Source: Nocardiaceae bacterium
GTDB taxonomy: Bacteria > Actinomycetota > Actinomycetes > Mycobacteriales > Mycobacteriaceae
NCBI GenBank assembly: GCA_021372355.1
Contig: JAJFUQ010000215.1
Span: 1 to 64,000 of the forward strand
DNA length: 64,000 nt
Direction of reading: 5' to 3'
The translations under genes and the position numbers were made by a program. Positions 57,371 through 64,000 of the stretch are shown here, in pieces (the first letter of the stretch is position 1; the number at the start of each line of letters is the position of its first letter). The notes under the pieces are model-generated. The model worked only from the letters and a program-made list of their open reading frames with translations, searched no databases and was not told the origin of the DNA.

Positions 57371-58513
57371 TCAGTTGTCGTAGTCGACACGAAGCCGGGC
57401 CGAGACACGGCTGACCTGACAGGTGAGTACATAGCCTTGGGAAAGCTCATCCTCAGTCAGGATCTCGTTTGCGGGCATCTCGCTGCACTGTCCGTCCTCG
57501 ACTCGTGCGCGACACATGCCACAGAAGCCCTGCTGACAAGACCACGGAGCATCGAGTCCTGATTTCAGCACGGCCGCAAGGACGGTCTCGTCTGCCGTGC
57601 TTGGAACCGTTGAGGTTTGGCCCAGAAGCCTCACGGCCACCTGACCAACCGCCTCTGTCCCGGCGGGCGGTCGGGCAATCTGTGGGCTGACGGTGGCGCG
57701 TGTCGCACCGCTGAATACCTCGAGGTGAACGGCACCGGCGTCGACGCCAAGATTGTCGAGGTTCTCGCGCACCGCGGCCGTCATAGGCTCTGGTCCACAC
57801 AGGAACCACTGGTCGGGCGGGGTCGGGACGTTGATGGCAGCGAGGTGCGTTCGTTGTACTCGTTCGTTGTCCGACTCGAGCACGTGATAGACGCGCAGGC
57901 GGCGACCACAGGTCGCCTCGAGATCGGCTATTTCATCAGCGAACATCATCGACTGTCGATCACGGTTCGCGTAGATCAGGCTGAACAAACTCGCCGGCTC
58001 GGTCTCGAGCACGCTCGACATGATCGAAAGCACTGGAGTGATGCCACTTCCACCGGCCACGGCGGCGTAGTGCAATGCGTTTCTCGGGTCCAGTGGCGTG
58101 GTGAATCGGCCGGCGGGAGGTATCACACTGGCTCGAGTCCCGACTGCGAAAGTGTCCACGATACGAGCCGAGACCGCGCCACCCTGCACCTTCTTTACGC
58201 CGATGCGCAACTGTTGCGAGGATTCAGACGCGCAAATTGAGTAGCAGCGGCGAACTTTGCGTCCACCCACGACGTCCTCGATCGCAATGTGTTGACCGGC
58301 CGAGAACCGGTATGTCTCCCGCAGCATCGGCGGAACCCCGAAGGTTATCGCGACACTATCGGCCGTGAGTCGTTCGACGTTGACCACGGTCAGTCGATGC
58401 GGTCCACCGGGGGCAGGCTGCGGCGATGCGGTCCGAGAGAGCTGCGGTAGGCGGCGGAGCGCGCCGCGCGCGAGCGACAGTGGCGCCACCCTTGCAGCAG
58501 ACAGAATGCTCAT
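57371..58513 (-). CDS. Ferredoxin-fused NAD(P)H reductase (FNR-type + plant-type [2Fe-2S])
   Basis: This 380-residue reductase has an FAD-binding 'RRCYSICASES' near residue 85, an NAD(P)-binding 'AAVAGGSGITPVLSIM', and a C-terminal plant-type ferredoxin domain (about 295-380) with Cys-x4-Cys-x2-Cys in 'SCQQGFCGMCR' and a later Cys in 'LTCQV'. It resembles PaaE/KshB-type reductases that feed non-heme oxygenases. Here the likely client is the diiron protein at 60359. It is the last gene of the minus-strand operon. Confidence 0.87.
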   Translation of the reverse strand: MSILSAARVAPLSLARGALRRLPQLSRTASPQPAPGGPHRLTVVNVERLTADSVAITFGVPPMLRETYRFSAGQHIAIEDVVGGRKVRRCYSICASESSQQLRIGVKKVQGGAVSARIVDTFAVGTRASVIPPAGRFTTPLDPRNALHYAAVAGGSGITPVLSIMSSVLETEPASLFSLIYANRDRQSMMFADEIADLEATCGRRLRVYHVLESDNERVQRTHLAAINVPTPPDQWFLCGPEPMTAAVRENLDNLGVDAGAVHLEVFSGATRATVSPQIARPPAGTEAVGQVAVRLLGQTSTVPSTADETVLAAVLKSGLDAPWSCQQGFCGMCRARVEDGQCSEMPANEILTEDELSQGYVLTCQVSRVSARLRVDYDN

Positions 58514-58531
58514 ACCGGCGGGCCCCCCGGC

Positions 58532-58867
58532 TCATTCTCGTTCACTGCAGGCATCGTGTTGGAGGCCTGACTTTTTGAGCAGCCCACGGTTCGATGTTTG
58601 CGCCGCACACTGGTGACGATGTGCATGAGTGTCGGCCTGTGCCCCGAAGCTCCTGGTCCAGCGGGTGTCCGCCTTGAACAAGATGGAGTGCAGGTGCGAG
58701 GTGACCTCACGTGCGGCGCCGGGGTGCATGTTGTCTCGCCAGACATCGCCGAAGTCGTCAGCTTTCTCTAAGACCGTAATGCGGCGGTATTCGCTTTTGG
58801 TGAGCGCAATGGCGGCGCCGAGTGCGGAGAATCCCGTGCCAACAATGGCGACGGACGGCTCACGCAT
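58532..58867 (-). pseudogene. Truncated flavin monooxygenase (N-terminal fragment)
   Basis: The first ~75 residues match the N-terminus of Baeyer-Villiger/flavin-containing monooxygenases: 'VAIVGTGFSALGAAIAL', 'VLEKADDFGDVWRDNMHPGAA', 'LHSILFKADTRWTRSFG'. The frame then runs into unrelated sequence and stops at 111 codons, while a full enzyme needs about 500. It overlaps the stop of the intact monooxygenase gene by eight bases, so it is a decayed tandem copy. Confidence 0.75.
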
Positions 58868-60362
58868 GGGCGTAAGTGTCGGTGGAAGCCGTGACAGGCT
58901 GCCGCTTGACGACGTCGTAATCGCGCAGGATCACCTTGCGGAGCTGCATCACGAACTGTGTGGCGAATCCCGGATACATCGACGGGTTGAACCCATCGCT
59001 TGTCAGGTACCAGCTGCGGCAGCCGGAGTTCCACGTCGTGGTCGCGAGTCGTCGCTGCAACTTCTCGTTGTACTCGGCCTGCCGGTCCTCGCGTACGTCC
59101 AGCATCGCGAGGTTGTTGTCAAGGATCAACTTCACTCCGCGGACGGCGTAGTCGATCTGGCTTTCCATGTAAAGCAGCGCCGAGTTGTGACCAGGACCGG
59201 AGTTCGGACCGAACGTAAAAAAGAGGTTTGGATACCCGGATACGGACACACTCTTGTAGGCGTAGGCGCCTGTGGCCCACTCGTCGCCGAGAACCCGGCC
59301 GTTCCGTCCGTGGACTGGGAACGGCGTGCCGGTCTTTCCGATGACGTCGAATCCGGTCGCGAAAACGATGGCGTCGAGTTTGTGTTCGATGCCATCGGCG
59401 GTTCGCAACCCACCCGGGGTGAGTTTGACGATCGGCCAGGTGATGAGCTTGCAGTTGTCACGTTGCAGGGCGGGCAGGTAATTGCTGGTCATGAGCATGC
59501 GCTTACAGCCGGGCCGGAAGTCCGGGGTGAGTTGGCGTCGCAGCCATGGATCGGCGACTTGCCGGCGAAGATTGGCCTTCCCGATTCGCTCCGCGAGCGC
59601 GGTGACCGGGGTGTTCCAGACCAGCGCCGTCGCGAACGCCTCGTGACCCCAGAAGATCGCCGCACGAGCAGCGGACTGTGCGGCGGGCACCCGACGGAAG
59701 ACACCCGTGAGCCAGTTCGGCTGCGACAGGTTCGGCCGCGGCATCACCCAGCCGGGTGTGCGCTGGAAAACCTTGACCGATGCAGCCTGCTCGACCAGCT
59801 CAGGAATGATCTGAACCCCACTCGCACCGGTACCGATCACTGCGACGTGCTTGCCAGCGAATTCGTAGTCGTGATTCCACCTCGCCGAATGGATTTTGGT
59901 GCCGTCGTAGTCCTTGATCCCTGGTATGTCGGGCAGGCTCGCGTTGGCCAAGGGGCCGGCACAGAAGATCGCCGACCGGGCGGACCAGGTGATGCCGTCG
60001 GCCGTGGTGGCCGTCCATATCCCAAGTTCCTCGTCGAAGGTCAGGTTGACGACGTCGGCGCCGAACCGGATCTTCGGCAGCAGATCGAACCTGTGCACGA
60101 CGTCCTCGATGTAGGACAGGATCTCTGCATTGTCAGACCATGCCTTCGTCCAATCCGGCTTCGGTGCGAACGAATACGAGTACAACAGCGACGGGATGTC
60201 GCAGGACGCCCCCGGATACGTGTTGTCCCGCCACGTCCCACCCACGCGGTCTGAGCGCTCAAGGACAACGACATCGTGGACGCCGGCCTGGTCGAGTCGG
60301 ATCGCTGCACCCAGACCGGCGAGACCGGCACCGACGATCAGTGCCTCGTGAATGTTCCTCAT
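58860..60362 (-). CDS. Baeyer-Villiger-type flavin monooxygenase
   Basis: This 500-residue flavoprotein has 'LIVGAGLAGLGAAIRLDQAG' for FAD, 'GGTWRDNTYPGASCDIPS', 'VAVIGTGASGVQIIPEL' for NADPH, and the fingerprint 'YDGTKIHSARWN'. The fingerprint matches F-x-G-x-x-x-H-x-x-x-W-P/D except for Tyr and Asn, as often seen in mycobacterial MymA/AlmA-like enzymes. It would turn a ketone into an ester or oxidise a lipid chain. It is coupled by ATGA to the diiron gene upstream and, downstream, overlaps a truncated second copy. Confidence 0.87.
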   Translation of the reverse strand: MRNIHEALIVGAGLAGLGAAIRLDQAGVHDVVVLERSDRVGGTWRDNTYPGASCDIPSLLYSYSFAPKPDWTKAWSDNAEILSYIEDVVHRFDLLPKIRFGADVVNLTFDEELGIWTATTADGITWSARSAIFCAGPLANASLPDIPGIKDYDGTKIHSARWNHDYEFAGKHVAVIGTGASGVQIIPELVEQAASVKVFQRTPGWVMPRPNLSQPNWLTGVFRRVPAAQSAARAAIFWGHEAFATALVWNTPVTALAERIGKANLRRQVADPWLRRQLTPDFRPGCKRMLMTSNYLPALQRDNCKLITWPIVKLTPGGLRTADGIEHKLDAIVFATGFDVIGKTGTPFPVHGRNGRVLGDEWATGAYAYKSVSVSGYPNLFFTFGPNSGPGHNSALLYMESQIDYAVRGVKLILDNNLAMLDVREDRQAEYNEKLQRRLATTTWNSGCRSWYLTSDGFNPSMYPGFATQFVMQLRKVILRDYDVVKRQPVTASTDTYAHA

Positions 60363-61288
60363 GCCGACACCGAGACTGGCTCATGGGTGAGTTCCCGCGC
60401 CCAGGTCGGCGTCTTGGGCAAAAGTCGGCTCGGGATGAGGTCGCTCGCTCTGACCAGTGCGTCGGCCAGCAGGTGGTAGGGGTGCGACCGGTCCACCACC
60501 ATGTTCGCCTGTGCCTTGAGAATGTGGAAGGTAGGTAGCCTCTTCGTCGCTGCACTCCTACCGCCGACGACCGCAAAGCGTTTGAACGCTTGATAGAGCT
60601 TCGACTCGGAAAGGCCCATCGCGATGACATTGTCGCGCACTCGGTTGAGCAGCGGGATGTACATCGCCATGCCCAACACGACGATCCGCGGGTCCAGGGT
60701 TGCCGCCATCTGCACCAAGAGCTTGCGCATCGGTGCTCCGCCCATCATGTCGAGCACGTGGAAGTCGACGGCGAGGTGGCGTGACTCATCTGAGTTGATC
60801 TTCGCAAAGACCTCGTGGCAGATCGGATCCTCGACCTCATCAAGGAGGAAGTTGATTAGGGCACCGTCTAGTGCCACTTCGAGCATCGGGATGGCAGTTC
60901 CCAACACGGTGAGCGGAGTGCTGTCGGCATAGGTGTCGAGCCACTTGATCGCGAGTTTGACATTGACGTTAGGTTCCGGCGTCTTGCCGTCCTCGAGCAT
61001 GCCCCAGCGCTTCATCAGCGCCAGCTCCGCGTTTGCGTGCCGCTGCTCCTCGGCATGGAAGTAGGTGTAGATCTCCTTCAGCAGATCATTGGGTGCCTTC
61101 TTCGCCAATGCGGCGAACCCACGAGCACCGATGTTCTCGATCCACACGAGGTCGGCCATGAATGCTTTGAGCTCGTTGAACTGGTCGGGGCGGATCCTGT
61201 CGGCACCCGGCGCATCCCAGTCGGTATCCGACAGCGCCCACTGACCTTCCTTGATCCTGGTCAGCATTTCTTCGAGCGTGATCGCCAT
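60359..61288 (-). CDS. Ferritin-like diiron oxygenase
   Basis: This 309-residue helical protein has two E-x-x-H sites, Glu81/His84 ('HAEEQRHANAE') and Glu168/His171 ('DESRHLAVDF'), plus Glu51 and Glu137 at the expected helix positions. That makes a carboxylate-bridged diiron centre. Family members include p-aminobenzoate N-oxygenase-like and fatty-acyl hydroxylases. It most likely oxidises the substrate of this pathway with electrons from the reductase at 57371. The ATG at 61288 follows an SDR gene with a 3-base gap (GGAGGACTGATCA upstream). Confidence 0.82.
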   Translation of the reverse strand: MAITLEEMLTRIKEGQWALSDTDWDAPGADRIRPDQFNELKAFMADLVWIENIGARGFAALAKKAPNDLLKEIYTYFHAEEQRHANAELALMKRWGMLEDGKTPEPNVNVKLAIKWLDTYADSTPLTVLGTAIPMLEVALDGALINFLLDEVEDPICHEVFAKINSDESRHLAVDFHVLDMMGGAPMRKLLVQMAATLDPRIVVLGMAMYIPLLNRVRDNVIAMGLSESKLYQAFKRFAVVGGRSAATKRLPTFHILKAQANMVVDRSHPYHLLADALVRASDLIPSRLLPKTPTWARELTHEPVSVSA

Positions 61289-61291
61289 TGA

Positions 61292-62125
61292 TCAGTCCTC
61301 CTGGAGGCGGGAAACAACACGGGACACGAGACCGAGCCCGTAGGTATAGGTGCCGGGCAACAATCGCTTGGCCGCCCAGATTGCTTTTGCATCCAATTGC
61401 GGAACCACGTAAAGGTGACCCTTGTCATGAGCGTTAAGCGTTGTCCGGACGATCGATTCCGGCGACACGCCCGTGTATTGCATGAGCTTCGCGGCAACAC
61501 CGACGGCGTCATCTGAGATCACGCCGTTCTCGATTATCGAGGTCTGCACGAACGTCGGGCAGAGCACGGAGATTGCCACCCCTGAGCCCGCCAGCTCTGC
61601 GGCCATCGTCTCGGACAGTGCGAGCACGCCCGCCTTCGTTACGCAGTAAGGCGCCATCCTGGGCGCCGCTGCGAAACTCGCTGCCGAAGCGACATTGATG
61701 ATTCCGCCGCGGCCCGTTGCGCGCAGTCGCGGTGTGAACACGTGACAGCCGTTGATCACGCCCCACAGGTTGACGTCGACGGTCTTGCGCCAGTCCGCGT
61801 ACGGAGTGTCACCGACGTTCTTGCCTCCGGTGCCGATACCGGCGTTGTTGATCACCAGTGAAACCGGGGCCTTTAGCGAACACTCGGCTACGTCCGCGAG
61901 GTGTTCGACCGCATCGAGGTCGGCTACATCGCATTCCACATCAAAGGCCGTGCCACCGGCATCGGCGATGAGGACAGCGGTTGCCTTCGCCGAAGCGCCG
62001 TTGATGTCAGCGCAGACGACCGAGCCGCCACGAGCGGCGATCTCGAGCGCGAAAGCTCGGCCGATACCACTACCTGCACCGGAGACCACCCCGCTCGCCT
62101 TCCAACTCCGACCGCTTCTGCTCAT
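61292..62125 (-). CDS. SadH-like short-chain dehydrogenase
   Basis: This 277-residue SDR has 'SGAGSGIGRAFALEIA' for NAD, 'NNAGIGTGG', a Ser in 'INVASAAS' and 'YCVTK'. The sequence is like the Rv3085/SadH dehydrogenases that stand beside MymA-type monooxygenases. It probably makes the ketone substrate of the monooxygenase from a secondary alcohol, or reduces it. ATG 62125 overlaps the stop of the broken hydrolase gene by four bases (ATGA). Confidence 0.88.
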   Translation of the reverse strand: MSRSGRSWKASGVVSGAGSGIGRAFALEIAARGGSVVCADINGASAKATAVLIADAGGTAFDVECDVADLDAVEHLADVAECSLKAPVSLVINNAGIGTGGKNVGDTPYADWRKTVDVNLWGVINGCHVFTPRLRATGRGGIINVASAASFAAAPRMAPYCVTKAGVLALSETMAAELAGSGVAISVLCPTFVQTSIIENGVISDDAVGVAAKLMQYTGVSPESIVRTTLNAHDKGHLYVVPQLDAKAIWAAKRLLPGTYTYGLGLVSRVVSRLQED

Positions 62126-62748
62126 ATCGCTTCCTCTCGTGAGGGGTCACACGCATCAGTGCCAATGCATGCACGAATCTGGCTGTCACGTCGACGACTC
62201 GGCGGGCGTCCCGGAATCAGCCGGTCCCACGCCTGAGACGTGTCTCCCCTGCCCATTTGAGCCCCCGGGCAGATCCAACGAGAGAAGTCCTCCGAACGAA
62301 TCACCGGCAACGGCAATCCGATTTGCGTTGATCGCGGACCGAGCAAGGAATCCCCCTCAGCACGCACGTCATCGCCAGCCGTCGAAGACGGGTGCCCAGG
62401 TACAAGCCGGTAGTCGGGCGCAAACGCGGGTATCCGCGCCGCCCGCGAAGTTTTCAAGATCAGAGCACGATGGAATCGAGCCGACGCCGTCCCACCAGCG
62501 CTGCCGTTGGGGTACAGGATCACCGGTCGCTCGGCGCCCACTCGCACACCCGCACCAGCCTCAATCACCGCAGCGAGTGCCATCCGCGAAGTTGCCACGC
62601 CGAGACGATTCGGCGGAACGAAGGCACTTCCCGGACGAACGCTGCAGCGAAACAGCGCTGCCGTTGCAAAGCCGGCGAGCGACGCCACGGGAGCATCTGA
62701 GGACAGGCGCTGTCCGATCATGCGTCTCATGGTCGCATCTGAGGACAA
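62122..62748 (-). pseudogene. Frameshifted, truncated alpha/beta hydrolase (LipR-like)
   Basis: The open frame holds the start of an HSL-type esterase ('PVILYPNGSAGGTASARFHRALIL', 'FAPDYRLVPGHP'), but the oxyanion-hole motif (normally H-G-G) is decayed to N-G-S-A-G-G. Near 62350 coding sense passes to another frame, where 'NRIAVAGDSFGGLLSLDL' carries the nucleophile motif G-D-S-x-G-G. The rest of the enzyme is absent. mymA-type loci have a hydrolase here, so this is a lost gene of the same operon. Confidence 0.7.
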
Positions 62749-62758
62749 GTGCTGTCAA

Positions 62759-63424
62759 TTACCTCTTCGTGACGCCTTTCGCGCCTGCCAATGCCCCAGG
62801 TGCATAGGCGGACGTCATATGTGTCGCAAAACGGACCGCGCGTTCGATTATCTGCTCGGGAGTATCGGCGATCTTCCCCGCGTGCCACGCCCGAATGACG
62901 TCGTAGAAGCCGCTCACACCCAGCAGCACGACCATACGGAACTCGCCCGCCTCCACCTCGGGAGCCAGGTACTCCTTCGCGATGTCCGTGATGGCATCGG
63001 CAACCGTGAGTACAAGATCCATCCGGCGTTGCTCGAGCCGGGGGTGCCCGTGGTGATCAGCAAGCATGATGCGAGCGACATCCGGGTTCGCAACAAGGAC
63101 ACCGACGACCGTCTCGATGGCGACCCGGAGCCGGACAATGGGCGGCTCACCCATCGTTAGCAGCGCCCCACTGATAAGTCTCAAATATTCGTCATTGAGT
63201 TCGCCGATAATCGCGTCCAGCAACGCATCCCGGTCCGAGAAGCTCTCGTAGAAATACCTATCGATAAGCCCGGCCTCGGCGGTAACCGCACGCACCTTAA
63301 CGCCTTCCCAGCCATTCTCGGCCCACAACCGCCGCCCCGCCGCAAGGAGCTTGGCCCGGCGATCGGCCGCACGTTCGGCCGCTGTCATCCCCCCATAGTC
63401 ACGGCCGGCCGAAATTCGCGTCAT
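62759..63424 (-). CDS. TetR-family regulator
   Basis: This 221-residue regulator has an N-terminal HTH ('AAERAADRRAKLLAAGRRLWAENGWEGVKVRAVTAEAGLIDRYFYESFSDRDALLDA') and a helical ligand-binding domain. It is the first gene of the minus-strand oxidative operon and likely represses it until an aliphatic or lipid ligand binds. ATG 63424 is preferred as the family-like start; the open frame continues to 63481. It is followed after 10 bases by the broken hydrolase gene. Confidence 0.87.
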   Translation of the reverse strand: MTRISAGRDYGGMTAAERAADRRAKLLAAGRRLWAENGWEGVKVRAVTAEAGLIDRYFYESFSDRDALLDAIIGELNDEYLRLISGALLTMGEPPIVRLRVAIETVVGVLVANPDVARIMLADHHGHPRLEQRRMDLVLTVADAITDIAKEYLAPEVEAGEFRMVVLLGVSGFYDVIRAWHAGKIADTPEQIIERAVRFATHMTSAYAPGALAGAKGVTKR

Positions 63425-64000
63425 ACGTCCATCTTCGCAAAAATCACGGCCGAGTTCGGACCGGCACAGAATAGTGGTCACCGCACTTTCGAGGTCTGGT
63501 CACCGGAGAGTGGCCGAGGCGCTGGCCTAGATCGGGATCGATCCGGCACTGGTCAGCGACTACCCGGCGAGAGATTCGCGACCAGCAGCAATCGATGCTT
63601 GGACCCAGTCCAAACGCGACCGTGGCTGGGACTGTCAGAACAACGGTGGAAATAGTTTCGGTCTGAACTCGCCCACAAGGGGGAAGGATCACGGCGACCG
63701 AAACACTGGATTCTTTGGCGGATTCACTCGATGAACCGGCCACGCGAACCCAGCAAGGCGTGTTGCTGGTCGACCCCGGCGTCCTGCTGAGCGGGGGTCG
63801 AGGGATATCGCCGCGAAAAGTGGCACTAACGATTCACAGAAGACGGCGGCACACGCACTACCTGCGGTAACCCTGGGATTGACAGTCCAGATTCCTTGCC
63901 GGGGGCGATGAGCTGCGCAGGCAGATCCAATCACGAAGGTTGTCTGCAGGAGGGCATCAAGGCTTCCAGTAGCTCGACTCCGACCGCTGCTGGAGCCCAA
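63425..64000. other. Window end without a supportable gene
   Basis: No frame has both a ribosome site and protein-like composition. Short coding-like stretches, such as 'IGIDPALVSDYPARD' near 63530 on the plus strand, suggest relics of an insertion or old gene. The region directly upstream of the TetR start is the likely promoter of that operon. Confidence 0.35.

Noticed and set aside
58629-60254. Plus-strand open frame of 541 codons opposite the monooxygenase
   Set aside because: The minus strand encodes clear flavin-binding motifs over the same bases, so this is a shadow.
62392-63160. Plus-strand open frames opposite the hydrolase remnant and TetR gene
   Set aside because: Their sequence is antisense to recognisable HTH and esterase segments.
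1-64000. CRISPR arrays, rRNA, tRNA and insertion sequences
   Set aside because: No regular 25-40-base repeats with spacers, no rRNA stretches, no complete tRNA fold and no transposase with terminal repeats were seen by eye.

Overview
The window is G+C-rich actinobacterial DNA. MymA-like and CYP153 gene sets, DUF4913 and SCO6880-type transfer proteins, and frequent GTG/TTG starts with ATGA/GTGA/TTGA overlaps point to the Mycobacteriales (Gordonia, Rhodococcus, Dietzia or a relative). A primase-like replication gene, a ParA/ParB partition locus with a long repeat array, a full type IV conjugation operon and a MobF relaxase indicate a large conjugative plasmid, or less likely an integrative conjugative element.

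Layout. 1-900: an AbiE-type toxin-antitoxin pair, with the toxin cut by the window edge. 1.0-5.6 kb: plasmid core on the minus strand (primase/replication protein, small regulator, ParB-like, ParA); parA carries an in-frame amber codon. 5.6-6.5 kb: a degenerate CGG/CCG repeat array upstream of parA, probably the centromere. 6.5-7.8 kb: no gene I can support. 7.8-10.9 kb: four cargo genes (unknown, GNAT, SAM methyltransferase, unknown sensory-type protein). 10.9-23.8 kb: a structured leader followed by a tightly coupled plus-strand conjugation operon (secreted glycine-rich protein, accessory proteins, two pilin-like peptides, VirB6-like, SCO6880/PrgI-like, VirB4-like, M23 peptidase-lytic transglycosylase, lipoprotein, VirD4-like coupling protein, DUF4913). 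23.9-29.6 kb: YegP-like protein, MobF relaxase-helicase, a divergent coiled-coil/HTH protein, an HNH protein and a Crp-like fragment. 29.7-36.4 kb: a very large methyltransferase-SNF2 helicase, a 190-aa gene overlapping its open frame, and a small membrane protein.

36.6-47.0 kb is a metabolic island. An AraC-type regulator diverges from an operon with a [2Fe-2S] ferredoxin, a CYP153-type P450 and a ferredoxin reductase (a complete class I hydroxylase). It is followed by a second P450, a transglutaminase-like protein, an SDR, a BtrH-N/DUF4872 protein, a hotdog thioesterase and a third P450. The second half matches no pathway I know and looks like a lipid-tailoring pathway.

47.6-55.7 kb is a defence island headed by a tyrosine recombinase: a protein with a HEPN-like R-x4-H motif, a Pycsar pair (membrane effector plus pyrimidine cyclase), a Phd/RelE-like toxin-antitoxin pair and an HNH-NTPase fusion. 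56.0-57.3 kb holds a winged-helix-like gene, a frameshifted gene and a perfect 15-bp inverted repeat with dif-like geometry.

57.4-63.4 kb is a minus-strand oxidative operon (TetR, broken alpha/beta hydrolase, SDR, diiron protein, Baeyer-Villiger-type flavoprotein, truncated second copy, ferredoxin-fused reductase). It resembles mycobacterial mymA-type loci in decay. No rRNA, tRNA, CRISPR array or intact insertion sequence was seen.
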